This document shows positions 1 to 7,352 of a DNA stretch of 17,711 nucleotides, in pieces (within the stretch, counting starts at the first letter, position 1; the number at the start of each line of letters is the position of its first letter). The DNA is from Terriglobales bacterium (lineage in GTDB: Bacteria; Acidobacteriota; Terriglobia; Terriglobales; Acidobacteriaceae). The notes below the pieces were generated by a model. It was given only the letters and a program-made list of their open reading frames with translations. It was not told the origin of the DNA and ran no database searches. The stretch is from contig JASHXK010000010.1 in NCBI GenBank assembly GCA_030043575.1, positions 1 to 17,711 of the forward strand. Direction: 5' to 3'. A program made the translations under genes and the position numbers.

Positions 1-124
1 CGGTATAGGCGAGTAGCTGGGAACGCGAGAACTTTTTGCGAATCAGAACCTTGTTACGCTCTCCCAACGCAACCAGGTGAAAGGTGGTCTTGCCCAGGTC
101 GATGCCGATGGATGCGATATGCAT
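1..124 (-). CDS. IS110-family transposase, N-terminal part (runs off left edge)
   Basis: Forty-one codons are visible, read leftward from an ATG at 124. The protein begins MHIASIGIDLGKTTFHLVAL, the classic start of the RuvC-like DEDD domain of IS110-family transposases; D9 would be the first catalytic aspartate. These enzymes recombine circular or linear DNA using a bridge RNA encoded in the element's non-coding end (established for the IS110 family, not shown here). A strong ribosome site (GGGAGG, nine nt before the ATG) supports the start. The rest of the gene lies outside the window, so it cannot be said whether the element is intact. The leader at 125-184 can fold over the ribosome site. 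Confidence 0.85.
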   Translation of the reverse strand, partial: MHIASIGIDLGKTTFHLVALGERNKVLIRKKFSRSQLLAYT

Positions 125-184
125 GAGATGATCCTCCCACTGTAAGTTGTCGAGCCGTCATCCTACTCGGCGGCGGACCATCTC
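125..184 (-). promoter_or_regulatory. Leader stem covering the ribosome site of the left-edge IS110 transposase
   Basis: Read on the minus strand, 184-172 (GAGATGGTCCGCC) can pair with 137-125 (GGAGGATCATCTC). This gives 13 positions with eleven Watson-Crick pairs, one G-U and one mismatch, and the 3' arm contains the Shine-Dalgarno GGAGG. The 34-nt loop contains a small inner stem (169-166 with 154-151). This may be part of an IS110 bridge RNA, a translation gate, or both. The pairing is seen in the sequence; the function is inferred. Confidence 0.4.
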
Positions 185-652
185 ATTAATCCCCTTATCA
201 CATCTATGAAGTCGTCGGTCTCGTCAAGGACACACCAAATTCTCGTCGTTCGCGAACGCACACAATTCAGCCACGGGAACGAAGCTCGCTTCGTTCCTTA
301 GTGGACGGTTTTCTCTTTCGGGTTTCTGCACAGCCGCCTCGACCAAAGGCTCGCTCGTTGATAATCACAAGAGCCAGGCGTTTCGGCCCGACCCAAACAT
401 CTATCCGGCCACAACTTCGACCATGATTAACTTATTCAGACTCCCTCTCGTGAGGGAGCGGAGTGCCCAATCAAGTTGATCGGTGATCGACTACACACCA
501 TGTGATATGCCGAGCTACTCCGCGTGCGAACTGAGGAGACCGACGACTTTATGAAATCAAGTGATCCGGTTGGCTCCGGTCGCTTATGATAACGCTTGGT
601 GTCGCCAACGATGATGCCAGATGTGTTGTCGGTTACCATCCTGGAGCGGCTG
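185..652. other. Non-coding stretch: probable IS110 left end plus YceI upstream region
   Basis: No convincing gene is present. The part nearest the transposase is probably the non-coding end of the left-edge IS110 element; its outer boundary cannot be placed. Three structures stand out: a perfect 10-bp palindromic hairpin at 276-297, a 7-bp hairpin with a four-base loop at 441-458, and a 14-bp inverted repeat linking 209-222 with 536-549. An ORF on the minus strand at 436-768 has no recognisable content and overlaps the YceI gene. Confidence 0.5.
276..297. repeat. Perfect 22-nt palindrome (hairpin)
   Basis: GGAACGAAGC at 276-285 is the exact reverse complement of 288-297, with two bases between them. 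As RNA it would form nine pairs closed by a CTCG-type four-base loop. It lies 152 nt upstream of the IS110 transposase start at 124. No T-run follows on either strand, so it is a poor terminator candidate. It could be a stem of the element's bridge RNA. Confidence 0.6.
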
Positions 653-1210
653 ATGGGGAGACTCGTAGCTGCTGTTTGCTTGTCGGTACTGAGTTCACCG
701 TTCGCACTTCTTGCAGCAGAGCAGCCCATCGACGCCGCCAACAGCACCATCACCATCCACGTGGGCAAGTCCGGCCTATTCTCGGCGGCGGGTCATGAGC
801 ATCAGGTCAGCGCCCCCATCGAACAGGGCGCGATTGACGATTCTGCTCCTGGCCATATCTGGTTCACCGTGCAAGCTGCACGTCTCAAGGTCATGCCGGA
901 ACCAGACGTGGCGAAGGTCCAAAGCACCATGCAAACTGATGTCTTGGAGAGCGAGCGATACCCCGACATCAAGTTCGAGTCAACCCTCGTTCGCAGCAGG
1001 GGCGAAAACCAGTGGGTAGTGACCGGCAACCTGACCCTGCACGGAACTACTAATAAGGTCACGATCAACGTGAGCAAAGCCAATGGCGCCTACGCTGGGG
1101 AAGCGCGCATCAAGCAGACGCAATTCGGAATCAAGCCGGTGAGTGTCGCCGGCGGCACGGTGAAGGTCAAAGATGAGTTACAGGTTGCGTTTGTGATCCG
1201 TGCCAAGTGA
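653..1210 (+). CDS. Secreted YceI-family lipid-binding-like protein
   Basis: The product has 185 residues. The N terminus (MGRLVAAVCLSVLSSPFALL, then AA before EQPID) is a Sec signal peptide, so the mature protein should be periplasmic. The rest fits the YceI-like beta-barrel: an opening strand with STITIHVGKSGLFSAAGHEH, a central region ending in SERYPDIKFESTLV, then VTGNLTLHGTTNKVTINV, and FGIKPV near the end. YceI proteins are small lipocalin-like barrels that bind isoprenoid or fatty-acyl ligands; the ligand here is unknown. The ATG at 653 is preferred over a TTG at 596 because GGAG lies six nt before it and the signal peptide starts there. The stop abuts an IS110 remnant, so any downstream operon partner has been displaced. 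No promoter was identified. Confidence 0.88.
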   Translation: MGRLVAAVCLSVLSSPFALLAAEQPIDAANSTITIHVGKSGLFSAAGHEHQVSAPIEQGAIDDSAPGHIWFTVQAARLKVMPEPDVAKVQSTMQTDVLESERYPDIKFESTLVRSRGENQWVVTGNLTLHGTTNKVTINVSKANGAYAGEARIKQTQFGIKPVSVAGGTVKVKDELQVAFVIRAK

Positions 1211-1214
1211 GACC

Positions 1215-1366
1215 CGGACGCACATCCTCACCTTCTGCTCGTGGATAACTTCACCTGCTTCGTCGACCACGCGATAGCAGCTCGACCGATCTCCCAAATC
1301 CAAACCAATCGTCAGTCTGCCTTGCAGATTCTCGTTGCTCGCCCTCGTCACAGTGGTAGTCTTCAT
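1215..1366 (-). pseudogene. IS110-family transposase remnant (first ~46 codons)
   Basis: The ORF starts at an ATG at 1366 and carries a recognisable IS110 N terminus: TIGLDLGDRSSCYRVVDEAG followed by EVIHEQKV. This is the first strand of the RuvC-like domain, with the catalytic Asp in GLDLGD. After EQKV the match ends near 1225 and the reading frame runs into the 3' end of the YceI gene on the opposite strand. The remaining 300 or more codons of a normal transposase are absent, so it cannot be active. It belongs to a different IS110 subgroup from the copies at 1-124 and 11408-12477, judging by the unlike sequence. A ribosome site (AAGGGAG, seven nt before the ATG) and a folded leader survive upstream. 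Confidence 0.8.
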
Positions 1367-1367
1367 T

Positions 1368-1442
1368 GCCGGTCTCCCTTATCTCTTGCGCTTCGAGCGC
1401 GTCGATAACTTGGGGCGTATAGCATCCCGTTTGGAGACCGGC
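1368..1442 (-). promoter_or_regulatory. Folded leader of the IS110 remnant (candidate bridge-RNA part)
   Basis: Read leftward, GCCGGTCTCC (1442-1433) pairs perfectly over 10 bp with GGAGACCGGC (1377-1368). The 3' arm carries the GGAG of the transposase ribosome site and ends two nt before the ATG at 1366. An inner hairpin, GCGCT-CGA-AGCGC (1400-1388), sits between the arms. The nested layout is what a structured RNA would show, and IS110-group elements place their bridge RNA here. Confidence 0.5.
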
Positions 1443-1566
1443 CTTCTCATGCCATCTGTTTGCGCCAGGTATGGTTGTGCGCGTGGATTCTGCCACAGCT
1501 TGGATGTAATGTACCAACATCAGAAACGGCAACCGTCAACGGTCGCATTCAGTAAAGGAGACCATC

Positions 1567-1830
1567 ATGACGAACCCTACCCAACCTTCCACATTCGTGC
1601 GCAGCAGCTTAGGCGACATTGTTCGCGCTCGCGCCGCTGTGCGCGCTGACAATGTTTGCGCCGCAACCGGCGCAAGCGCAGACCTACACCGTACCTCATG
1701 AATTCACCAACGGAGAAGACGGAGCGGGTCCTTACGACGGATTGGTCATGTACGCCGCAACCGGTGGCGGCAACTACAGCTATTACTGCGGCGGCTACTG
1801 CGGGATTGTTTTCCAGATGAAGCGCGCTGG
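1567..1830 (+). pseudogene. Decayed GloVer-repeat secreted protein, N-terminal fragment
   Basis: An ATG at 1567 has a strong ribosome site (AAAGGAG, six nt before). It opens with MTNPTQPSTFVRSSLGDI, after which the frame is lost near 1610-1619. In the next frame the protein continues as a hydrophobic signal segment (LFALAPLCALTMFAPQPAQA) and then YTVPHEFTNGEDGAGPYDGL and CGGYCGIVFQMK. The last two are the conserved pieces of a GloVer repeat (F.NGEDG.GPY.GL...CG.VF..). The frame breaks again near 1820. It is related in type to the intact gene at 2583-4571, so this may be a dead tandem paralogue. A single sequencing error could explain the first break but not the overall loss of repeats. Confidence 0.6.
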
Positions 1831-1859
1831 ACAGAGCAGGGATACGCCAAGGCTAGCAG

Positions 1860-2177
1860 TCCTGACCCTCGCTTTACGCAGAGCGACGCCGTACTGGCCG
1901 GAGGCGCAGAAAGTACTGGACTGGTGCGATACGCACGCAAGCAATACCTATGGAGAAGCAGTGGCTGCGATCGTCGGGCCGGCGCCAGCGCGTGCCCCCA
2001 TGTCCGCGCCTGCCCCCGGGCGCTGCGGGACGCACCTCCTGTCGTGTCGGTTCCACAACCTACTGCGCGGGCTGCAGCGTTACCTGCACCGGCGGCCAGC
2101 AAGCTACTTGCTCGCCTGGAACTGACAGCCAGATCAATCAGTGGTGCAGTGGTCCTGCCCGCTGCGTCTGCAAGTAG
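1860..2177 (+). pseudogene. Cys-rich C-terminal remnant of unknown protein
   Basis: I do not recognise this. In the frame ending with TAG at 2175-2177 the last 50 or so residues contain eight cysteines, including STTYCAGCSVTCTGGQQATC and INQWCSGPARCVCK. That density and spacing looks like a disulfide-bonded secreted tail. Upstream the other two frames each hold short protein-like stretches (for example EAVAAIVGPAPARAPMSAPA near 1950-2010), as expected from a gene with several indels. No usable start or ribosome site was found for the Cys-rich frame alone. It could be the far end of the 1567 gene, or a separate broken gene. Confidence 0.3.
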
Positions 2178-2472
2178 CGTATTCGAAGGTTGCTCAATCT
2201 CTGCCGATGAGACGGCCTTTCGCGAATCCCTGTTGAGAAGTCCGCACATGACAAGCGACCGGGCTGGCGTGGGATTGCTGGCGTAATCGTCTCCCTTGAA
2301 AAGCGGCAAGTCGTTGGCGGCAATGGTGTAGCCCGGTAGCTCTCTTCATGCTTGCAGCGCAGTTTTCTCCTCAGGCATGTGCTATTAAGCAGCTGCTTTT
2401 GAAAGGGAGTTCTTGCCAGACTGAAAGCTGCGTTAGAGGCGGAGTTAGGTGCATTACTGCAGGATTTTGCGC
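2178..2472. other. Non-coding stretch before the GloVer gene
   Basis: Nothing gene-like was seen on either strand. A perfect 12-nt palindrome (AAGCAGCTGCTT, 2387-2398) lies about 75 nt upstream of the likely promoter and could be a regulator site, though this is only a guess. Confidence 0.4.
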
Positions 2473-2501
2473 TTGACCGCCGTTGGTTTTGTTCATAACA
2501 T
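2473..2501 (+). promoter_or_regulatory. Sigma-70-like promoter for the GloVer gene
   Basis: TTGACC (2473-2478) and TAACAT (2496-2501) are separated by 17 bases. Transcription would start near 2508, leaving a leader of about 75 nt before the GTG at 2583. Five of six and four of six bases match the consensus boxes. Confidence 0.4.
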
Positions 2502-2582
2502 ACGGCCACTCGTTCCCGGGACACACAGGCCTTTTCCTCGGCCCCTTTGACATCCGACAGAGAGTTTCAGCAGGAGAGCAAC

Positions 2583-4571
2583 GTGCGTCACAATCGATCT
2601 ACCATCGTTCGCATTCTGGGGAATGCAGCAATTTCAGCGATTGGCTTAGCGCTTTTGCTTGCGAATGCGCCAATGGCGAGCGCTCAGACCACCGTATACG
2701 CGATGACCAACGCGGGCGTTTTCGGGACGCTGAACTTAAGTTCGGGAGCCTTTACCCAGCTCGGCAACCCCGGTTTGTCGCCCGCGGGCATGGGCGGTCT
2801 GGGAAGCAACTTGTTCATTGCGTCGGAGGGTAGCGACGTCCTCTACCTTGTGGATCTCGCTAACGGGAGCATCACCCCCGTAGGGAGCGGGTCAGCCACC
2901 TACGATGACCTTGGTTCCACGACGGCCGGGTTGTACGCGCTAGACACGAACTGGGAACTCTACTCCGTCAGTTCGGCTAATGGGAGCACTACCATGATAG
3001 GTGCGACCGGCTTTGGCCCGTGCAGCAACGCCGCTTCAATGTCAGCTGACGGAAGTGCTCTATATGCCACGTGTGACAACGGTTCTGGATCCATCCTTTA
3101 CTCCCTCAACACGACAACCGGCGCAGCAACGGCGATCGGGAACACGGGATTGACCAGGATCGATTCCATGGTGTTTGCGAACGGATTGCTATACGCTGCT
3201 CCCCACAATGGAACCTTGTACACCCTGAATACTTCCACGGGAGCAGCTACTTTCGTTGCCAACACCGGCCAGATATTATGGGGCATGGGCCTGCCGGCGT
3301 CGACCTTCGCAGTTCTCCACAACTTCAGCAGCGGCGCCAACGGCTCCAATCCCTTCGCCGGCCTGACCATGAACGCCTCCGGCAACACGCTGTATGGAAG
3401 TACCGGCGCTGGCGGGACGGGAGACTGCTCTTACTCCGGCCTCACCGGCTGTGGCACATTCTTTAGTCTGAAGCTAACGAACGGCGCATGGACCTTCGAT
3501 CCGCTTTACAGCTTCCAGGGCGGAAGCAATGACGGCGAGTTTCCCGTGCGGCCCGTCACCATCAGCTCCAACGGCACCGTTTACGGCGCGACTCTCGGCG
3601 GCGGTGAAGGTAGCTGCAGCTTTGACGGCGACACCGGCTGCGGCATCGTGTACAACCTCGGACCCTCTCCCACTCCGCCCCGAACGCCACTTCAGAAATG
3701 GACGAAGCGGCTGCCCGACCCGTACCACTTCATGGGAGAATCGGACGGCGGTGTGCCATTCACCACCGTGATCTTCGATTCGTCCGGCAATATGTACGGT
3801 ACGACAGCTGGCGGCGGCTCGACCGACTGCAGCGGTGGTTGCGGCACAGTCTTCAAGCTCACGAACCTCGGGGACGGCAACTATAGCGAAAGCGTCATTT
3901 GGCCATTCGCCGGTGTAGGTGCGGGCGACGGAGCGAGTCCCTTCGATGGATTGACCTTCGACACTGCCGGGAATCTTTACGGAACAACCGCCGCCGGCGG
4001 CAGTTCCTCGGCCTGCAGCGGCTCGGGCTGCGGTATCGTCTTCAAGCTGTCGCCTTCCGGTTCCACCTGGACAGAAAGCGTCCTCTACATCTTCCAGGGC
4101 ACTTCCGACGGCGAGAATCCCAACTCCGGTGTAGTGATGGATACCGCTGGCAATCTCTACGGCAATACCTGGCAGGGAGGCTCGGGCGGTGGTGGAACGG
4201 TTTGGCAGCTGTCGCCGTCGGGCGGTGGCAATTACACCTTCAACCTGCTCTACAGCGTACCAGTGGCAGGCTTTGCGGTTGGTCGCCTGACGATGGATTC
4301 GTCCGGCAACCTCTACGGAGTGCTGCAGAACGGCGGCGCCTACAACGACGGCCAGGTGTTCAAACTTACGCCGTCAAATACTACGCCCTGGCCCGTTACC
4401 GATCTCTATGACTTCACGGGATCAACCGACGGGTCGAATCCGATTGGCGGAGCGGCACTGGATTCCAGCGGGAGTATCTACGGAACCGCACTGTTCGGTG
4501 GGGCCAACAGCAACTGCGGTAGCAACGGCACTACTGGCTGCGGCGACGTGTGGAAGATCACGCTGAACTGA
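2583..4571 (+). CDS. Secreted GloVer tandem-repeat protein
   Basis: The product has 662 residues starting at GTG 2583; AGGAG six nt upstream and an immediate signal peptide (MRHNRSTIVRILGNAAISAI, then GLALLLANAPMASAQ) favour this over an ATG at 2547. Residues ~35-235 form short repeats of the type LYSVSSANGSTTMIGATGFG, like a beta-propeller. From about residue 240 there are seven GloVer units, each marked by a YGxT-like motif (LYGST, VYGAT, MYGTT, LYGTT, LYGNT, LYGVL, IYGTA) followed by GG and usually CG.VF.L. GloVer repeats (TIGR03803) are usually found in 'choice-of-anchor' surface proteins, but here the chain ends in GCGDVWKITLN with no sorting or anchor segment, so it is probably released or held non-covalently. 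One unit carries an insertion, PSPTPPRTPLQKWTKRLPDP. The biochemical function is unknown. Confidence 0.85.
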   Translation: MRHNRSTIVRILGNAAISAIGLALLLANAPMASAQTTVYAMTNAGVFGTLNLSSGAFTQLGNPGLSPAGMGGLGSNLFIASEGSDVLYLVDLANGSITPVGSGSATYDDLGSTTAGLYALDTNWELYSVSSANGSTTMIGATGFGPCSNAASMSADGSALYATCDNGSGSILYSLNTTTGAATAIGNTGLTRIDSMVFANGLLYAAPHNGTLYTLNTSTGAATFVANTGQILWGMGLPASTFAVLHNFSSGANGSNPFAGLTMNASGNTLYGSTGAGGTGDCSYSGLTGCGTFFSLKLTNGAWTFDPLYSFQGGSNDGEFPVRPVTISSNGTVYGATLGGGEGSCSFDGDTGCGIVYNLGPSPTPPRTPLQKWTKRLPDPYHFMGESDGGVPFTTVIFDSSGNMYGTTAGGGSTDCSGGCGTVFKLTNLGDGNYSESVIWPFAGVGAGDGASPFDGLTFDTAGNLYGTTAAGGSSSACSGSGCGIVFKLSPSGSTWTESVLYIFQGTSDGENPNSGVVMDTAGNLYGNTWQGGSGGGGTVWQLSPSGGGNYTFNLLYSVPVAGFAVGRLTMDSSGNLYGVLQNGGAYNDGQVFKLTPSNTTPWPVTDLYDFTGSTDGSNPIGGAALDSSGSIYGTALFGGANSNCGSNGTTGCGDVWKITLN

Positions 4572-4979
4572 CTCTTTGCCAGAACAATGGTCAGCCCTTC
4601 ATGGGTGAGAAAACAGTGAATCTGGGTTCCGTGGGAGAAGTCGGTTCAGCACGAGTGAAAACAGTCGTTGGAAGGGAGCCACAACCGCAACTGACGATAA
4701 ATCCGCCTACACTCATTGACACCGAGCGGGGTTTTAAGTGCAGTGGCCTCTTGGCGACAATTATCATTGCAAGAGTCTCCGTAGTTTTCGTTCTAAAACC
4801 AGAGAGCGGTTCTTTGCTTGCCTTGGAGAATGCTGTCTCACAGGTGACGAATGTGCCCACTAACACTGAGCGATCTAGCGGTGTGCGCCCTTCTCGGAAT
4901 AGGGAGGGGATTACGGCCAAGGTTCGGAGTCAGCCCGGAACACCACTGATTAGCGGACGAGCGGACCGAAGAGATTGAT
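4572..4979. other. Non-coding stretch after the GloVer gene
   Basis: ORFs exist on both strands (for example 4550-4978 and 4591-4920) but neither has a ribosome site, recognisable motifs or the codon pattern of the intact genes. The notable content is the first copy of a dispersed 21-nt repeat at 4696-4716. No terminator-like hairpin follows the GloVer stop codon. Confidence 0.4.
4696..4716 (+). repeat. Dispersed 21-nt repeat, copy 1
   Basis: The 21 bases beginning GATAAATCCGCCTACACT are identical to 10942-10962, in the same orientation. A CTG two bases upstream is also shared. The sequences diverge on both sides, as expected of a mobile-element end or a small non-autonomous element. Confidence 0.7.
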
Positions 4980-5358
4980 ATGAGCTTGGGCCATCTCTAA
5001 GTAGAGGCCAAGTTGAGGGAAGACGACTTTCAGAATGCGCGGTCTGACCTGATTCTTCAATATCAAAACCTGTCTGCCGTTTTCGACCTGGACAACTGCC
5101 GGCTTCAGATGGCATGTTCCACTCTTGCCAATTGATCCGGCTGCGTACCATCGTCAGCGATCGTTTCTCGTGCTCTGTGACGCTCGGCGCGTCGACCTGA
5201 TAGAAGCGTGGTATCGCGTTCTAGGTGCTGTGCGGGGTTGCGAGTTGCGGTCGGGAATGGCCATTCTGACCTGGCAGGAACTTAGTGATGTTTTGCCACC
5301 AACGCTCCAAAGATTCCTGGACAACAAATACGCTATCCGCCCCGTCAAGCGTCCGTAG
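4980..5358 (+). pseudogene. Remnant of hypothetical protein (LTWQEL...LP..LQ.FL..KY tail)
   Basis: The best-preserved part is codons 5125-5358, ending ILTWQELSDVLPPTLQRFLD then NKYAIRPVKRP and TAG. I associate this closing pattern with hypothetical proteins common in acidobacteria, from memory only. Upstream, another frame from an ATG at 4980 reads MSLGHL, a TAA, then VEAKLREDDFQNARSDLILQ and a similar protein-like stretch to a stop at 5133-5135. This suggests one gene broken by a nonsense codon and a frameshift within about 5053-5135. No ribosome site was seen. The two parts could instead be unrelated. Confidence 0.32.
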
Positions 5359-5370
5359 ATATTTGACACA

Positions 5371-5396
5371 ATTAGGGACAACGATCTTGCCCTAAT
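5371..5396. promoter_or_regulatory. Inverted repeat upstream of the acyl-CoA synthetase
   Basis: ATTAGGG (5371-5377) and CCCTAAT (5390-5396) are exact reverse complements. CAA/TTG inside extends the stem after a one-base bulge, leaving a CGATC loop. It starts two bases after TTGACA (5364-5369), a good -35-like box with no clear -10, so it may be an operator. No T-run follows. Confidence 0.3.
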
Positions 5397-5605
5397 CCGT
5401 CTTCAGAGGAGGACAGGGTTCAAGGACTTATCGCCAGGACAGGTTCTTGGCCTCCGTATTGAACGATTCGCTTGCGCAATCACTCCGTAAATCACAAGCT
5501 ACAAATCTCGCATTTCCTGCTGGCGCCGCAGCCGCAGGCCGGGTATAGAATTCCCTCACGGCAAAACCCAGGACCCCGACCGGGAAATTCGTCGCCGCAC
5601 GCGAG

Positions 5606-7243
5606 TTGCTGCTCGGCGCTCGCGACGACTACGAAAAAGCCTATGCCGGCTTTCGCTGGCCCGATCTCACCGGCTTCAACTGGGCGCGCGACTGGTTCGA
5701 CGTCTACGCACAGGGCAATCGCAAAACCGCACTTTGGTTGCGCAGCGAAGCTAGCGGCGATACACGGCTCAGCTACGAAGATATGGCCGATCGTTCCGAT
5801 CGGGTGGCGCACTTCCTACAACGTCAGGGCATTGCCGCCGGCGATCGTATCGTGGTTTGTCTGCCAAACGTTCTTGCCATCTGGGAACTGATCCTAGCCG
5901 CCATCAAGATTGGCGCCGTCATCGTTCCCACCACCACGCTGGCGACCGAAAGCGAAATCTGCGATCGCCTGGAGCGCAGCGCTGCACGCATGGTCGTCAC
6001 CGATGAAGGCACTATGAGCCGCTTCCCGGCCGCTGCCGGTGTGCAGAAGATCTTGGTCGGCGGCGAAGTCGGTGGCTGGACGCCATACCGCCTCGCTCTA
6101 GAACAGAGCCGCGCCTATCGACCAGCCGCCACGCAGGCGACTGACCCCTTTCTCCTTTACTTCACATCGGGAACTACCGCCAAGTCCAAGCTGGTGCTGC
6201 ACACCCATCAGAGTTATCCCGTCGGCCACCTGTCGACCATGTATTGGATCGGCATTCGAGAGAGCGACATTCATCAGAAGATCAGCTCTCCCGGATGGGC
6301 CAAGCATGCCTGGAGCTGTGTCTTCGCGCCTTGGAACGCCGGGGCCACCACGTTCGTTCACGATGCGCCGCGCTTCAAAACCCCCAACGCACTACGGGCG
6401 CTCGACGACGTACGCGTGACCACCTTGTGCGCCCCGCCTACCGTCTGGCGCATGCTCATCCGCGATGAACTGGGCACGCGGCCGCGCGGTCTGGACGCGC
6501 TGGCCAGTGCTGGCGAGCCGCTCAATCCCGAGGTCATCGAGCAGGTCGAAAAGGCTTGGGGTCTGACCATCCGCGACGGCTACGGCCAAACCGAGTCCAC
6601 TGCGATGATCGGCAACTCACCCGGCCAGGCCGTCAAGATCGGCAGTATGGGACGCCCGCTTCCCGGATATGCTATCGGTCTACTCGATCTCGACGACAAG
6701 GAGTGCGGCGAAGGTGAAATCGCGGTCAAGCTCCATCCCCATCCCGTCGGGCTGATGACCGGACACATGGACGATCCTGATCGCACCCGCGCCGCCATGC
6801 AGAACGACTACTACCACACCGGCGATCAGGCCATGATCGACGAGGACGGCTATTTCCATTTCGTGGGTCGCGCCGACGACGTCTTCAAGAGCTCCGACTA
6901 TCGCATCAGCCCGTTTGAGCTGGAAAGCGCGATGATGGAACACCCGCTGGTGGCCGAGGTCGCCATCGTTCCCAGCTCCGATCCCATTCGCACCGCCGTT
7001 CCCAAAGCCTTCGTCACCATCGTTGCCGGAGTCGAGCCGTCGGAAGACGTCGCGCGCGAGATTCTGTTCTTCGCCAAGCAGAAGCTAGCTGCCTATCAGC
7101 GCGTGCGCAAGATCGAATTCCACGACCTGCCCAAAACCGTCTCCGGCAAAATCCGCCGCACCGAGTTGCGCAAGATGGAAGCCCAGCGCGTGAAGGAGGG
7201 ACAGCGCGGCGAGTTGGAATTCTGGCTCGGCGATTTCGAGTAA
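5606..7243 (+). CDS. AMP-binding acyl-CoA synthetase (medium-chain/acetyl-CoA synthetase-like)
   Basis: The product has 545 residues as called. It is an ANL-superfamily enzyme that activates a carboxylic acid with ATP to an acyl-adenylate and transfers it to CoA in the cytoplasm. Visible motifs are the phosphate loop YFTSGTTAKSK (185-195; Ala replaces the usual Gly after GTT), the DGYGQTES motif (324-331), TGD (405-407), the hinge GRADDVFKSSDYRISPFELE (421-440) and the C-terminal SGK with its catalytic-type lysine K515. The overall pattern is closest to medium-chain acyl-CoA synthetases; the substrate cannot be read from the sequence. TTG 5606 is the first usable start, but homologous-looking coding sequence continues upstream in frame to 5549, and ACG at 5558 sits where an ATG would give MAKPRTPTGKFVAARELLLG. 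The start may therefore be mutated or non-canonical. No good ribosome site precedes either position. Confidence 0.85.
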   Translation: MLLGARDDYEKAYAGFRWPDLTGFNWARDWFDVYAQGNRKTALWLRSEASGDTRLSYEDMADRSDRVAHFLQRQGIAAGDRIVVCLPNVLAIWELILAAIKIGAVIVPTTTLATESEICDRLERSAARMVVTDEGTMSRFPAAAGVQKILVGGEVGGWTPYRLALEQSRAYRPAATQATDPFLLYFTSGTTAKSKLVLHTHQSYPVGHLSTMYWIGIRESDIHQKISSPGWAKHAWSCVFAPWNAGATTFVHDAPRFKTPNALRALDDVRVTTLCAPPTVWRMLIRDELGTRPRGLDALASAGEPLNPEVIEQVEKAWGLTIRDGYGQTESTAMIGNSPGQAVKIGSMGRPLPGYAIGLLDLDDKECGEGEIAVKLHPHPVGLMTGHMDDPDRTRAAMQNDYYHTGDQAMIDEDGYFHFVGRADDVFKSSDYRISPFELESAMMEHPLVAEVAIVPSSDPIRTAVPKAFVTIVAGVEPSEDVAREILFFAKQKLAAYQRVRKIEFHDLPKTVSGKIRRTELRKMEAQRVKEGQRGELEFWLGDFE

Positions 7244-7352
7244 TCGCAAGCCGTCAGTGGCGCGACCTCTCAGATCGCATTTAGGGTGTGTTGGTGATGT
7301 TCCGCAACATGAGTGGACCATTTCCACTTGTAGCGCAATCTAGCGAAAACCC

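Noticed and set aside
441..458. CTCCCTC-TCGT-GAGGGAG hairpin as a terminator
   Set aside because: No T-run on either strand and no gene ending just before it.
1746..2309. 187-codon minus-strand ORF
   Set aside because: Antisense to the decayed GloVer and Cys-rich region; Ser/Arg-rich without motifs.
4550..4978. 142-codon plus-strand ORF after the GloVer gene
   Set aside because: Overlaps the GloVer end, has no ribosome site and no domain; it carries the 21-nt repeat inside it, so it is probably not coding.
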